Made by a program: the position numbers and the translations under genes
The notes under the pieces: model-generated
Told to the model about the DNA's origin: nothing
Seen by the model: the letters and a program-made list of their open reading frames with translations, nothing else
Database searches by the model: none
Part shown: positions 38,201 to 53,200 of the stretch, one piece after another
Numbering within the stretch: the first letter of the stretch is position 1
Layout of the letters: the number at the start of each line of letters is the position of its first letter
From: Siphonodentalium dalli
Taxonomy: Eukaryota; Mollusca; Scaphopoda; Gadilida; Siphonodentaliidae
Reading direction: 5' to 3'
Length of the DNA stretch: 64,000 bases
NCBI GenBank assembly: GCA_032622095.1
Contig: CP136064.1
Location: 249,213,827-249,277,826 of the forward strand

Positions 38201-41200
38201 AACGTACATTCACTAAGCATCTACACGTACATCTACTTAGGGAGCAACGTACATTCACTAAGCATCTACACGTAGGGAGCAACGTACATTCACTAAGCAT
38301 CTACATGTACATCTACTTAGGGAGCAACGTACATTCACTAAGCATCTACATGTACATCAACTTAGGGAGCAACGTACATTCACTAAGCATCTACACGTAG
38401 GGAGCAACGTACATTCACTAAGCATCTACATGTACATCTACTTAGGGAGCAACGTACATTCACTAAGCATCTACACGTACATCTACTTAGGGAGCAACGT
38501 ACATTCACTAAGCATCTACACGTACATCTACTTAGGGAGCAACGTACATTCACTAAGCATCTACACGCACATCTACTTAGGGAGCAACGTACATTCACTA
38601 AGCATCTACATGTACATCTACTTAGGGAGCAACGTACATTCACTAAGCATCTACACGTACATCTACTTAGGGAGCAACGTACATTCACTAAGCATCTACA
38701 TGTACATCAACTTAGGGAGCAACGTACATTCACTAAGCATCTACACGTAGGGAGCAACGTACATTCACTAAGCATCTACACGTACATCTACTTAGGGAGC
38801 AACGTACATTCACTAAGCATCTACACGTACATCTACTTAGGGAGCAACGTACATTCACTAAGCATCTACACGTACATCTACTTAGGGAGCAACGTACATT
38901 CACTAAGCATCTACACGCACATCTACTTAGGGAGCAACGTACATTCACTAAGCATCTACACGTACATCTACTTAGGGAGCAACGTACATTCACTAAGCAT
39001 CTACACGTACATCTACTTAGGGAGCAACGTACATTCACTAAGCATCTACACGTACATCTACTTAGGGAGCAACGTACATTCACTAAGCATCTACACGTAG
39101 GGAGCAACGTACATTCACTAAGCATCTACACGCACATCTACTTAGGGAGCAACGTACATTCACTAAGCATCTACACGTACATCTACTTAGGGAGCAACGT
39201 ACATTCACTAAGCATCTACACGTACATCTACTTAGGGAGCAACGTACATTCACTAAGCATCTACACGCACATCTACTTAGGGAGCAACGTACATTCACTA
39301 AGCATCTACACGTACATCTACTTAGGGAGCAACGTACATTCACTAAGCATCTACACGTACATCTACTTAGGGAGCAACGTACATTCACTAAGCATCTACA
39401 CGTACATCTACTTAGGGAGCAACGTACATTCACTAAGCATCTACACGCACATCTACTTTGGGAGCAACGTACATTCACTAAGCATCTACACGTACATCTA
39501 CTTAGGGAGCAACGTACATTCACTAAGCATCTACACGTACATCTACTTAGGGAGCAACGTACATTCACTAAGCATCTACACGTACATCTACTTAGGGAGC
39601 AACGTACATTCACTAAGCATCTACACGCACATCTACTTTGGGAGCAACGTACATTCACTAAGCATCTACACGTACATCTACTTAGGGAGCAACGTACATT
39701 CACTAAGCATCTACACGTACATCTACTTAGGGAGCAACGTACATTCACTAAGCATCTACACGTAGGGAGCAACGTACATTCACTAAGCATCTACACGTAG
39801 GGAGCAACGTACATTCACTAAGCATCTACACGCACATCTACTTTGGGAGCAACGTACATTCACTAAGCATCTACACGTACATCTACTTAGGGAGCAACGT
39901 ACATTCACTAAGCATCTACACGTACATCTACTTAGGGAGCAACGTACATTCACTAAGCATCTACACGTACATCTACTTAGGGAGCAACGTACATTCACTA
40001 AGCATCTACACGCACATCTACTTTGGGAGCAACGTACATTCACTAAGCATCTACACGTACATCTACTTAGGGAGCAACGTACATTCACTAAGCATCTACA
40101 CGTACATCTACTTAGGGAGCAACGTACATTCACTAAGCATCTACACGTAGGGAGCAACGTACATTCACTAAGCATCTACACGTAGGGAGCAACGTACATT
40201 CACTAAGCATCTACACGTACATCTACTTAGGGAGCAACGTACATTCACTAAGCATCTACACGTACATCTACTTAGGGAGCAACGTACATTCACTAAGCAT
40301 CTACACGTACATCTACTTAGGGAGCAACGTACATTCACTAAGCATCTACACGCACATCTACTTTGGGAGCAACGTACATTCACTAAGCATCTACATGTAC
40401 ATCTACTTAGGGGGCAACGTACATTCACTAAGCATCTACATGTACATCTACTTATATATGTACATCTACTTAGGGAGCAACGTACATTCACTAAGCATCT
40501 ACACGTACATCTACTTAGGGAGCAACGTACATTCACTAAGCATCTACACGTACATCTACTTAGGGAGCAACGTACATTCACTAAGCATCTACACGTACAT
40601 CTACTTAGGGAGCAACGTACATTCACTAAGCATCTACATGTACATCTACTTAGGGAGCAACGTACATTCACTAAGCATCTACATGTACATCTACTTATAT
40701 ATGTACATCTACTTAGGGAGCAACGTACATTCACTAAGCATCTACATGTAGGGAGCAACGTACATTCACTAAGCATCTACATGTAGGGAGCAACGTACAT
40801 TCACTAAGCATCTACATGTACATCTACAACTTAGGGAGCCACGTACATTCACTAAGCATCTACATGTACATCTACAACTTAGGGAGCCACGTACATTCAC
40901 TAAGCATCTACATGTAAGGGAGCAACGTACATTCACTAAGCATCTACATGTACATCTACTTAGGGAGCAACGTGCATTCACTAAGCATCTACACGTACAT
41001 CTACTTTGAGATAAACATCTATTATTAAAATGTAATTTAACTTTCGTGAAGTAGAAACTTAAGATAGTTAGACTGGTCCTTGTGTCGATTGAACAAGCAG
41101 TCCGATTCATAGTAACCTATGCGGGGTAGCATCACTAAATTCACCCTCTGGGGACCTCATTCTGCAAATGACAGGCACACTATTTCAAGTCGGTAGCCGA

Positions 41201-44200
41201 GAGGTAGCGTATTGGTCTCTCATGCTATCGGACCGGGGATCGCAACCTGGTCAGGGTATTCTGACAAAAATCAGAACTCGTTCAGATGCCAAGTTTGTCA
41301 GGCTGAAAAGTCTCATTCGAGATCACTGAATAAAGAACTGAATGCAAAATGCCGACTTCCCCCCATTACAACACTTGTCCAGGTATGTTGTAGTGGGTGC
41401 AGTACGCTGTCCGATCGGGTGCGGACATTAATGGCTGACCCGTGTACACGCCTCGGTGTGTGCACGTTAAAGAACGCTACTGGAGTCACCACAGGGTTAT
41501 AAAGTTACTCGGCCGTGGTAGCACCTGGACCAGTGCGTCTACAACCAGAATTGGTTCCTGCACTGTAATATCTACATATACAGAAGGCTTTGCACTAACT
41601 AATGCCTAAAGAGAAGAAGTTCCTCATGAAGCACATGGATAAGATTTATTGCTGTTTTCTTGCGCATACGTCACGAGTTCATGCGGTACTGGTTAGTTAT
41701 AGTTGCGTACACATCATCACTTTACGCGCTGCTAGCTAAACATAATGAAGTTTGGCATCAGTTCGCCGTACTTGTGTTCGATTTGCGTTCCCGAGAGAAA
41801 GTCCGCAATCAAATTACACTGAATTGGTTGTTTCCCCTATCAAACTAGATCCAAGTAGTTTTCAAGTTATTAGTGGGAAATTCAAGTACATTTCAAGGAA
41901 TAATGTCCATTGAAGGACTTTCCAATAAAAGAGCAAAATTCAAGTACTTTTCAAGGCCTGTATGAATCCTGTAGTAACCTGACCCTTTTTGCACTAACTA
42001 ATGCCAAAAGAGAAGAAGTTCCTCATGAAGAACATGGATAATATTTATTGCTGTTTTCTTGGTTCCAGCAGCAAAATCATTCACGTATTAAATTGTCCCA
42101 GTCTGTCTGATTATGTCTAACACATTTCAAACAGTCATCGATCACTGGGGTGATATTTGCTGGCAATTGTTAGGATATTTATGAAAAGATGACGCATTAG
42201 TCTAGACTTAAAGTCTCCTAATGATCTGACTCAAGATATATTTAAGATTATTGTGATCTCAACTAACAGTTCCTATATGGAAGTTTTCCGGTATGAAAAT
42301 AGCTTTTAACTCTTTCTATACTAAACGGATTATCCCAGTCAATTAAAAAGTGTACATCGGAATGGTCTATTATTGATTTGTAGGGATGCACAGGAGTACA
42401 GAGTCGTATTGAGTGAAATGTTTGTTGAACTTATTATCTGAACAATTCCTATGAGATAACTACTCATCAATAATGTCTTAGACTTTAGCATATAAATGGT
42501 TAATCCAACTTTGTTCACTCATGACTTTTTGAGAAATCAATTATCATTGTTAACCCTCTCAGTGCCAGGGGCCGATCTCATCGGCCCTAATTTACAGTCT
42601 GTAAAATCGGCCTTAAAAAAAAAAAAAATGATTATAATTTTTTTTTTTTTTTATATATATATATTATTTTTTTTGGGTTGAATTATTTTTGGGTATGCTG
42701 AAGCATGCTATATAGGGAATTTAAAAACAAACTGGTTAAAACCTTAGGGGCATGTTATAACTCAAAACTATCACCAAGTATTCATAGTAATAATTTTGAT
42801 GCCCCTGAAAAACGTAAGATTCCCTGGCACAAACCTACAAAATAAGTCTGGCACTGAAACAGTTAAAGAATATAAGAACAAATTATAAAAATTGTAAAAA
42901 ATAATAACAAATGATGAAAAATTGTTAGGCCAATGCATTCTCTTATATATGCGAGACGACCTATGGTCGACTCGCATATATAAGAGAATGCATTGGAACA
43001 GGGTATATGGGTTGATACAAAAATCGGACCTGGCACTGAAAGGGTTAAAGAACTAAGCACATGACCAGAATGTGAACAACATCTACTCAAGCATTAAGTC
43101 TGGATTTAGTATGTCTGATGTTTGCAGAATGAGGTCCCCAAGAGTGTGAATTTAGTGATGCTATCCCGCACGGCGGGTCAACATCACCAAATTCACCCTC
43201 TGGGCAACTCATTCTGCTTAGGCCTCAACTGCTATGGGAGACATAGGATCAGATTGATGTTCCCCAGATTAAGTTGGTGATGTTCACACATTAGTCACCT
43301 TGATTATGTTATTTCTCTTCTGAAAATTAGGGGATGTGAAATTGAACAGAAGGGAAAACTTAACTAAAGACAATGATATTTTGAGACTATAGATACATCC
43401 CAGAAGAGGCCTAAGCAGAATGAGGTTCCTAGAGGGTAAATTTTGTGATGCTAACCTGCTGTGCATCACTAAATTCACCCTCGGTGGACCTCATGTCAAA
43501 CACTAAATCCAAGCTTGTCAAATATATTATGGAGAGTAAGCTCCTAAGTCTATCAATATCTGCCTGAGAAAGTGGCTGTACCAGAGATACTCTGGTTATA
43601 CGAAGTAGAGTTATTCCTCTTGAGTAAGCATACATTTAATACCACTTTCCCTCTGTATCAAAACAAACTGCAAGCAATTGCTTGTATTTAAATTCCTAAG
43701 TGCTCTTAGTCAATAGTATAATGCCACAAACAGATAAAGTAATGCCCTAATTAATCGACTCCTTAACCACAGCAGAATTATGGGTAACTTTTCAGGATTT
43801 AGTCGGAAATATGGCTTATTGCCATTTATCGGGGAGCTTTCCAATGATGGCAACAAGCCATATTTCCGACTAAATCCTGAAAAGTTACCCATAATTCTGA
43901 TGTGGTTATGGAGTCGATTAATTCGGGCATTACTGTATCAAGCTCTATTGTGGATGGTCTATCTCCTCCTATAACACGTTTTATATAGTTTCCTGGGTAT
44001 AAAATAATAGATATGAATTGAAGACGCCTGTCTGGAAATGCTTCTATCAATATTGATTTTATTTATAATTTTCTGGTACAATGTACATGCAATACATTTA
44101 GGACATTATACAGCTTGTGTTCATTCAGAGCGTACCATGCCGGATAACTCTCTAAAATTCTAAAAATAGTAATGAAAAAATGTCCCGCTTGATTATTGCA

Positions 44201-47200
44201 ATGATTATACAAGAAAATATTGACATAAAATCAGAATTAATTGATAGAAGCATTTCCGGACAGGTGTCTTTGACTCATATCTATTATTTTATACCCCAGA
44301 AACTACATAAAACATATTTAGCAAGAAATAGGCCATTATTGTTTAAGGATTGGATGTGGACAATTTGACTTGCATTAGGTCATATAGCATAATACTCTTA
44401 GTCTGTTGTAGATTTGCAACTGATCAACACAGGGGTGGGAGAAACACTGCTTAATCATTTGTTCAGGCATCAGATGATGGGTAATTAAGAGCTCTAACAT
44501 GCCTCTTTCCCCCCCATTACTCGACCACCCCCATCAATCCACCCCCCTGGATCACCAGACACCATAACCCAACTAAAGTCAAAAGTTCATCACTGAATAC
44601 TTTATTTTGATTGAAGTAAATTAGCATCATTTTTAAATGAAGTTAAAGTACTTTTACTTGAAACAATATTGTCAGCTTTCCTGCACTGGATGTATAAGCT
44701 ATTTGATGTTTTAGCAATTGTAATAACAGTAATATGCAATGGATAATTATGAATTGACTGGGTGAAGTCACAGACAAATACAAGTGCATGTTATTAAGGC
44801 ATAAATGGATATTTAAAAAAAAAATCGTGATTAACAGTCATTCGGCTGACATCTGATAACAATTTAAGCCAAATTACCATTGATATTATTCCACAGAGTT
44901 TGCTATGCGAATCAGATGTTAGCATTTATGCGAATCAATTTTGATTCTCACTGCCCTGTTCCGGGAACATTTATAAAAAGTAAGTTAGGTAGTTGGGAAG
45001 TTTCAGATGTAAACGAATGTTCAAATCTTTAACCCACCTCATATGTTGACGTGAGACTGAGTTTCTCATGTTGTAACTGTTCTATCCTGATCTTGTGTTG
45101 CATCATAGTCCGGACAGACTGCTCCGTGCTGGAAAATAAAGAAAGTTCGAGGTGAGTTATAATAGTCTGGACGGACTGCTCCGTGCTGGAAGGTAAAGAA
45201 AGATCGAGATGACTTGTGAATACTGATTACACTCAACTAGTTAACCTTTCTATACTAAATGGATTCTCCCACCAAGTTAAAAAAGTGTAAATCAGAATGG
45301 TCTATTATTGATTTGGAGGGATGTACAGGTAATATATGCAAACAACAGATAAAAAAAGTGCAGAAGGAGTCCAATTTATTGGAGGGAAATGTTCAGATAA
45401 TATGTTCAACAAACGACCTATGTTGAACTTATTATCTGAACATTTCCTAAGGATTAACTACTCATCAAGAGTGTTTAGTATAGTATTAGAAAGGGATAAA
45501 GCAGATAACAACAGACTGAAATGTTGGCGTCCCCTGCTATATTTTTATTTTTATTTATGTTGTTAAAATAAGTATGATGCACAGCATATCCCCTGTCACA
45601 TAGAGTATCCCCCACCGGCACAAGAATATCCCCTGGCACACTGCATATCCCACAGGACACAGCATATCCCACGGGACACAGCATATCCCACGGGACACAG
45701 CCTATCCCACGGGACACAAGAGTATCCCCCATGACACAGAGTATCCCCGGGACACAGAGTTTCCCCCTGGCACACAGCGTATCCCCCGGCACAAAGATTA
45801 TCCCCCGAGACACAGAGAATCCCCCGCAAAAAAAGGCATTTCACTGAGGTTTATTCTTTTTATGAGTTGATTTAATTTACTTGGAAAAATGTCTTAATCA
45901 GGCCATGCAGAATGAGGTCCCCAGAGGATGAATTTGGTGACAATAGCCTGCTAAATTCACCCTCTGGTGATCTCATTTTGCAAATATCCGGCACTGGCCT
46001 ATTGACGGAAACCATTTCTATATATTCTACCAAACTTCATTTGCAGGGATAACTAACTGATGTCACTCAGGAAAAATAGTTATTTTTCTTAAAATGTCAT
46101 TCAGCTGTATACATATTTAGAAGTATCATATTAGTGGTTCCACAAATTCGTGTCAGATGATTTCAATCAAGAAAGCCCTACAGAACTGTTTGCAATTATC
46201 AACACAGCTATAATGATAAAATATTTACCACTATGTCTCTTCTTGAATTATCCATACAGATATTGGCTTATATCTTACATTTAAATCTTAGATTGTTGTT
46301 ATTTGATATAAGCCTGGCAAATTTGACAATATAACAGACCTTTTTGAAGGCTTTTTCTCATCAGATCAATTTGTTTTTACAAAATATGAACACTAAATAA
46401 GCAGAATTCACCAACATTGCAGTAAAGAGAAATTAGTGGAATAAATAATGTATTTTGCAATTTGAAATTTCTAATTCTTTTTGTACATTAAAGTGATTTG
46501 GCACATCTAAATTTTTAATAATGGACCACTGCCAACTGAACTGTCAGTTAGTTAGTTCTTGTAATTAGTTCACCCCGTTACCTGATTCTCGTACATGAGT
46601 TCATTTCCTTTCATAGTTACCTACATAATTAAATAGGTTACTATTACGACAGCCGCTGCATAGCACATAACAACCAGTCTGTGGGCTAACATTAACAGAC
46701 ACCAAACAAAGGACCTCTACCTGTGCAATTCCTTTATTATCAAAGAGACAATTTATTACCTCAATCAATTCTCTACAGGTGAAACACTGGTATCAAGGTT
46801 CTGTATATATTTGTACAACAGTTAAATCAGTGGGATCCTCAATAATACGGAACATAAGCCTTTTATACCTGCATGCTTTTCTTTGTTAAGGCTGGGTGTG
46901 ATGTTTTCGATATACATTGATTAATTACGCTAACTCTGAACAGGTTTTTTATGCACTAGTTCACTTCATCAATAAGATTGATATACTGAGCAGTAACCGA
47001 GATGAATGGGATGAAGGCATTTCAGTTTATAACATAATAGGCCATAACACGATTTATATGGAGTTTATGTACCACCCATACTGGCTTTTGTTGCTCTAGG
47101 TAAATGTCCGCCAATTTTCTAATCAGGTGTAGCTATTGGTGTGTTTGTGAAATTTGGTTTGATTTTGCTGTGCCTTGAAATTTCTATATTTGAAGGCAAT

Positions 47201-50200
47201 AAACGACGTACCCAAAGATGGAAAGGTCATTTTATCATTCACAAATAGTTATATTTCTTAGAATAGGCTCCTTTTATAAACATCACGAAATTTGCAATTG
47301 ACACAAGCACAATTAAATATGCAAATATTTCCATACATAGATTTCAAAATGTGTTACACAAAATGTGCCAAAACATAGAGGAAATGAACGCTTTGTTTGT
47401 TTAGGGGATAACGGTGTGGTGTTTTGTGTGTAATTTCGGAAAGGTACAGGGCGAATATACTGTGGCAAATTTAGTTAATGGGCGACGGCGGAGCCCATTA
47501 ACGGGTATTTGCCACAGTATATTCGCCCTGTACCTTTCCGAAATCACAAAACACCACACTGTTATCCCCATTCTAATGCTCTTCGAACTTAAAACGTTAT
47601 TTAGACAAACAAATGCCTCGTAATTATCAACGAAATGTGCGGCCATAGAAAACACTCAAGCCAATTCACAACTTTTTATTTTAAATTTAATGCGCTAGAT
47701 AAACTATAGTCCCCCAATTAACATTGCTCTTATCGTTAAAAATGCTGATAAAGATGAAAAATTGCCACCTCGAATATAAATAAATATGCACAACAATTAG
47801 TTTCTGCATGTAGTTGATGTCTTTTTCAGAATTTTATCACTTACAAATTGCGGTTTTTATTTTACCGCGAACTTGAAGTTGAATTGAATTTGAAACAATT
47901 GAAAATTGTTTACTCAATGAGATGTATTTCACGCCGTATTTGTCGCGGTTTCATGTCAAGAAATTTGGTCAAATGATATCGAAACAATGATATTGATGTG
48001 ATATAACGGCGTGGTGTTTTGAGCTTTCTGAAAGTACATGTATACAGGGCGAATGTGCTGACTGTCAAATTTCAACAAAAGCGATGCCGCTGGTTGTTTA
48101 TATAGCAACGAGCTAGTAACGGAAGTCAGTAGACCGGGCGCCAACTTACAGTTACTTTATACATTTACTCCATAACGTCGCCGGCATGTATTGCGTAACG
48201 GTGATGTCACGGAGAGAAATGGAACTGTGTGTGGAGCTGGATTGGGCATGGACACCACGAGGGAGGAGATTAGGAATTTAGCTGACGGCAATATTGGCGC
48301 ATATAGGAATATCTAACATTGAAGTGATGACTGATGAACCGGACTATACATTGCGACAGGTTATCGATGAATAACCCCCCGCAAATATGTGATGTTTCCG
48401 GGGGTATATATTGGCTTAAGTGCATTAGAATTATTGTTATACATCTGCAATTACAGCATTTATATTGATTGCGAAAATACTAAAATGATCAATTAGAACA
48501 AGAGCATATCGCTAGGGCGTGGCGTGGGCCTTAAAGCTAGTGAAAATTGGCATGCGAAAGCCAAATTCGAACTTAGACATTTATTTTGTGCTAGTAAACC
48601 CACATACCAAATTTAATTCTATTCAGTTGAGACTATCATCCGGAAACGAAAATTGAGTACAAATTCCAACAAAAAGGGCCGTAACTCTGGTGAAAATTGG
48701 TTCTATTATTATATAATTATAATCCTCATTTCCAAAAGCACATTTGGTTTGATTATGTTTTATATTTGAATTGCAAATCAAATTGGGTTATTTGACCCTT
48801 TCTATACTAAATGGATTCTTCCACTCAGTTATAAAATTATACATTGAGTGGTCTATTATTCATCTGTAGGGGTTTTCAGGAAAAATAAACAAACAGAAAA
48901 TACAAATACAGAAGGAGTCCTATTTATTGGATTGAAATGTTCAGATAATAAGTTAAACAATGACCTCGTTTGTTGAACTTATTATCTGAACATTTCCCCA
49001 AGGGATAACTACTCATCAATGAGTATTTAGTATAGAAAGGTTTTAATATACTTGAGTTGTATTTATTTTGAACACATTATTATGTATTTAGAGTCCCTGA
49101 CTTTTTCCATCATCTCGAGTATTGAGATAAAAATAGAGGACATTTTCTCCCTTCCCTGACAAATACCGATCAACAATCTCCTGGTGTTCTGAAACACAAA
49201 TTTCTATTTTTGTAGCTCGATTAAAGAACAGATTTATGGAGCTTTCCCTGCTTTCTCCATTTATATTTCCTCGAGCCGTTCTATGGGACAGTTATCATCA
49301 AATTGTCTGTGGATCCCTGCTGGTCTGCGGAGGATTCCAGAGGAAGTAGCTTCCTCCATAGTGATTATCTGCGAGATTAGATTCCTCGAATCTGTTAGAT
49401 GGTCTACCTGTCATGTTGAGGGATTGGATTCTTGATAAGTCTGACGTTCCACGGTATCAGGCAGAATTAGAATTACATGCACAAGCATTAGGGCTTCTTG
49501 AGTATTAAACATCTGTTTCTATAAACTGTATGTGTGCTCCATTCCGTATCAGAGAGGAAGTGACTGTTTTACTTAGTATCTTATGTAGATAACCTCTTGT
49601 CTGCTTGACCATGCAATCACGAGTGTGCTTCGAAGTACAGTAATGCTCTATGGAATCGACTTCTTAACGAAATATGGCTTGTTGCCATTCATCGGAAAGC
49701 TCTCCCCGAGAGCTTTCCGATGAATGGCAACAAACCATATTTCCGACTAAATCCTGAAAAGTTACCCATAATTCTGCTGTCGTTAAGAAGTCGATTAATT
49801 AGAGCATTACTGTATAAAATGAGAGGGGGTGCTATTTCAAACATCTATCCATCGCTGTATAATATGATGTGTGAATTAGATTTATTAATTAATAGTCCCA
49901 TTTCAGAACCTTGTATCCCCATTGGCATATACATATGATCTTGTCTGCAGAAAAAAATGTACTAAATTTTTTAACCCTTCCATGACTGGAGTTTCCTGAA
50001 ATTTTGCGAAAACCCTGAGCCAACGAATTCTCTTATATATGCGAGTATCCCATAGGGAGCCTCACATATATAAGAAAATATATTGGCCTAACAATATTTA
50101 CCTTGACCTTGTAAACCAGTGCACTCCCTTATATATGCGTGGCTTCCCATTGGGACTCGCATATATAAGATAACGCACAGGCACAGGATCTTTAATGCTG

Positions 50201-53200
50201 CACAAGCACAGCTCCTGTCATGAAAGGGTTAATAGAAATCTGAAATCGGTTTTCCTTATCCACTGGGTTTTAATTTAGGTGAATTACATCAATATTTTCA
50301 AATAATTAGTCTATATTAGAGTTTAATATATGCCTGGGAATTGAAAAAATAGGAACCGGGAATGAAACCCCTTCGGAACTGGAAACCGGGAACGTTCCCG
50401 GGAAATACATGTATATGGCTTGTATCCACAGGTTGTACAACACGGGTTATGCGCAGTTTGGCTAGTTTGTGTGACAGGGATCGTAATAATGATACTTTAG
50501 ATTAACTAATGGATATTCCAAATCGTTATATTTGACCTTCTTGGGCCACATGATGATATACAACGTAACAATACACAAGTTGGAAAACATAAAACCATGC
50601 ATCGTTCTGACATCCCAAACTTCAAATGAATTGTTGCCGACGTTGTGAACTTCTCGTGGCATCTCGTAACTTGTCTTTGTACGTTAACTTAAGAGAATGC
50701 AAAATAAACAGTCTATATATAGATCGATGAAATTTGTGTGTTAATTACCAATACTTTTAGTGTCCTGAGTTTTTATTTTATCGGGAGTCGGATGCAGTCT
50801 TGAAAAGTACAATTGGAGCAATACCAAGTCACCCAGTGACTTTACCAAGTCACCCAGTGACTTGTCAGTCTTGTAGCCATTGTGCTGTACATTATGTCTA
50901 TGTTGCGTAACTTGCGTCGTAATGGATGCTCGAAATGTACGGGTATAATATTCTAACTGGACTCTATACACTGACATTCACAAGACTCACAAGTTCACAA
51001 CTTGCATGAAACAATTTGCTCTCACTGAAATTAGAATGCATCATCGGCAGAAACTGCATGTGCATCAAGGTCTATTTACGGTATACACCGCCCATTCAAA
51101 CAGCTGCGTGGGAGCACAGTCTGTGCATGTGTCGCTAACAATAGCCTGAGAATGCTGACGCAACATCCCCACAATTGATAATTTGATACATGTTGTAAAA
51201 GTCTTGTTTCCCACGAATGGTTCATATCACTACGCTGTGACTCATAACCTCATGTTGTGAAGTCACGGCTTTGCATTGGCCACGAGACCAAACCTTATGT
51301 CCTTACCCCTCGGACGATAGCATGGTCAATTCTACTCACACTTTATAAAGAATTTGCAGATATATAACATATATATATTGCATTGTGAGCCGGGAATCGA
51401 CAAATTAAACAGAACTATGTGCCGTTGGAGTCCCCTGATGTATGATATACCAAGTGTTAACATTTCATTCTGTTCCCGGTTCCTGAAAATCATATTCCCG
51501 GTAAACAGGAATGAGTACGGGACAAGGGAACCAGGAAATTCCCATTCCCGGGATTAAACCCTAGTCTATATATATATTTATCATATGATTATTCGCCTTT
51601 TACTGTGCTTCAGTTAATTCATAATTACAGGTGTTATTAGTTAGTAACTAATAACACCTTCCATTGATTTGATTAGTCAATTTTTCAAAGCGACTTTGCA
51701 TGCAAGTGTGAATAGAACTATTTCAAAATACGCCAACACAAGATAGTTTATTGACGAAGCGACCATGAACAAATATCTCATCTGACCAATTATATACGCT
51801 GTTTCCAACATTCATATCAATGTGACAAAATAACAATAACATTAACAATAAGTGAGAAACGAAAAGAATAATTTAATCGCTTGTCTAATTGTTTAATAAT
51901 TTGAATTTTGTTCAATGAAAACGTTCGAACAAGATGGAAAATTGGATGTTCACATTCATTCATGAATGGCATTGGCGAAGAACCATGCAGGCACTAAAAG
52001 AGTTATAAAATCGACGTTCAAATTAATGCCGTATAATACTTCAGAATCTGATTTCGAAAGAAAATATAAACCACGTTGTGCTACATGTAGTATCGTGTTG
52101 AAACATCTTTATTCGCTTCAACATTCATCGTCGATATTCGACTTATTTCATCTCATATATATTTTGAAGACCTCTGTTTGTTTGTCTGTATGCCATTTAT
52201 ACAAATCTACGATTCTCGACCGATCGGGACAAAACTTGGTACGTGTGTGTAATTTGACCAGGCGGTCGACGTTGTCGTATTGGCGAGCCCGTGCGCGACC
52301 GCTTCACACATTCGCAGACGAGATCTCGGAAACGGGTGGAGCTATCAACTTGAAATTTGCTATGTGAATGTATCTTGCCCCGGATACGAATTTTATCGGG
52401 TCGCCGAGCCCGTGCGACGCCAGCTTCGCGCATGCGCAGACCAGATCTCGGAAACGGGTGGAGCTATCGACTTGAAATTTGGTTTTTGAATAGCCCGGAC
52501 AACGTCGGGCTCATCGGCTAGTCTATTATATATTTTGGAACTTAATTCTGTGTGTGTGTATGTAGGTGTCTTATATAGACTCAAAAACTGCTTGACTGAT
52601 CTAACTCAAATTTGGTATGTAGGCCTACAATCCCGGGAACAAAATGAGCAGGTCCAATTTTATGTGTGACCCTGTCCTTGACCTTGCTCATATAGGCATG
52701 TTTCTGGACCGATCGAACAATAGTTTTTTTCTTTCTCCTGATAATTTTCAACATTGTTCGCTCAGTATTAAATAGCCCGGACGAAGTCAGGCACATCAGC
52801 TAGTATACTCTATATATTGTGAGTTGTTTATTTTTTGTTTAGGCAAAAACTCACTGATACAGACAGATAGCCATAAGGCATATTTCTAATGAGATTTCTA
52901 ACAAGATTTCCAGTTTATTATACCAATTTTGAGGATCTACTTAGCGCAAACCAGACATAACCTTTTAAAATATTACATGTTGCTGGGGTTATTAATTAGG
53001 ACTGCAAGACATACAGCCATCATCACTATTAGACATTATCACATTAATGGGTTTCCACAGTGATTACATGTGTTCCTTTGTCTGTATGGAATAGATACAA
53101 TATAGTGACTCATGACCGACATACCGTGATCCAGAATACAGACTCAAATAATCAAATGCAATAATCAGAATAATTGGACGGGCAGAAGTACACAGAATAC

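Noticed and set aside
37505-41013. CRISPR-like array
   Set aside because: The units are contiguous with no unique spacers, and the host is an animal genome.
37505-41013. Telomeric DNA, from the TTAGGG in each unit
   Set aside because: The hexamer occurs once per 45 bp and is not in tandem; it is in an intron.
37473-41110. Long open frames on both strands (up to 235 codons) encoding CRCLVNVRCSLSRCT or LGSNVHSLSIYTYIY repeats
   Set aside because: They arise because a 45-bp satellite unit is a multiple of three and has few stops. No start context, splice sites or unit-level selection is seen, and both strands are open alike.
41189-41262. A functional tRNA gene
   Set aside because: The A and B box resemblances are partial and no clean acceptor stem is visible; a SINE head explains it better.
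8957-49938. Repeated frames starting MNGNKPYFRLNPEKLP
   Set aside because: They are translations of one arm of the family F fold-back element.
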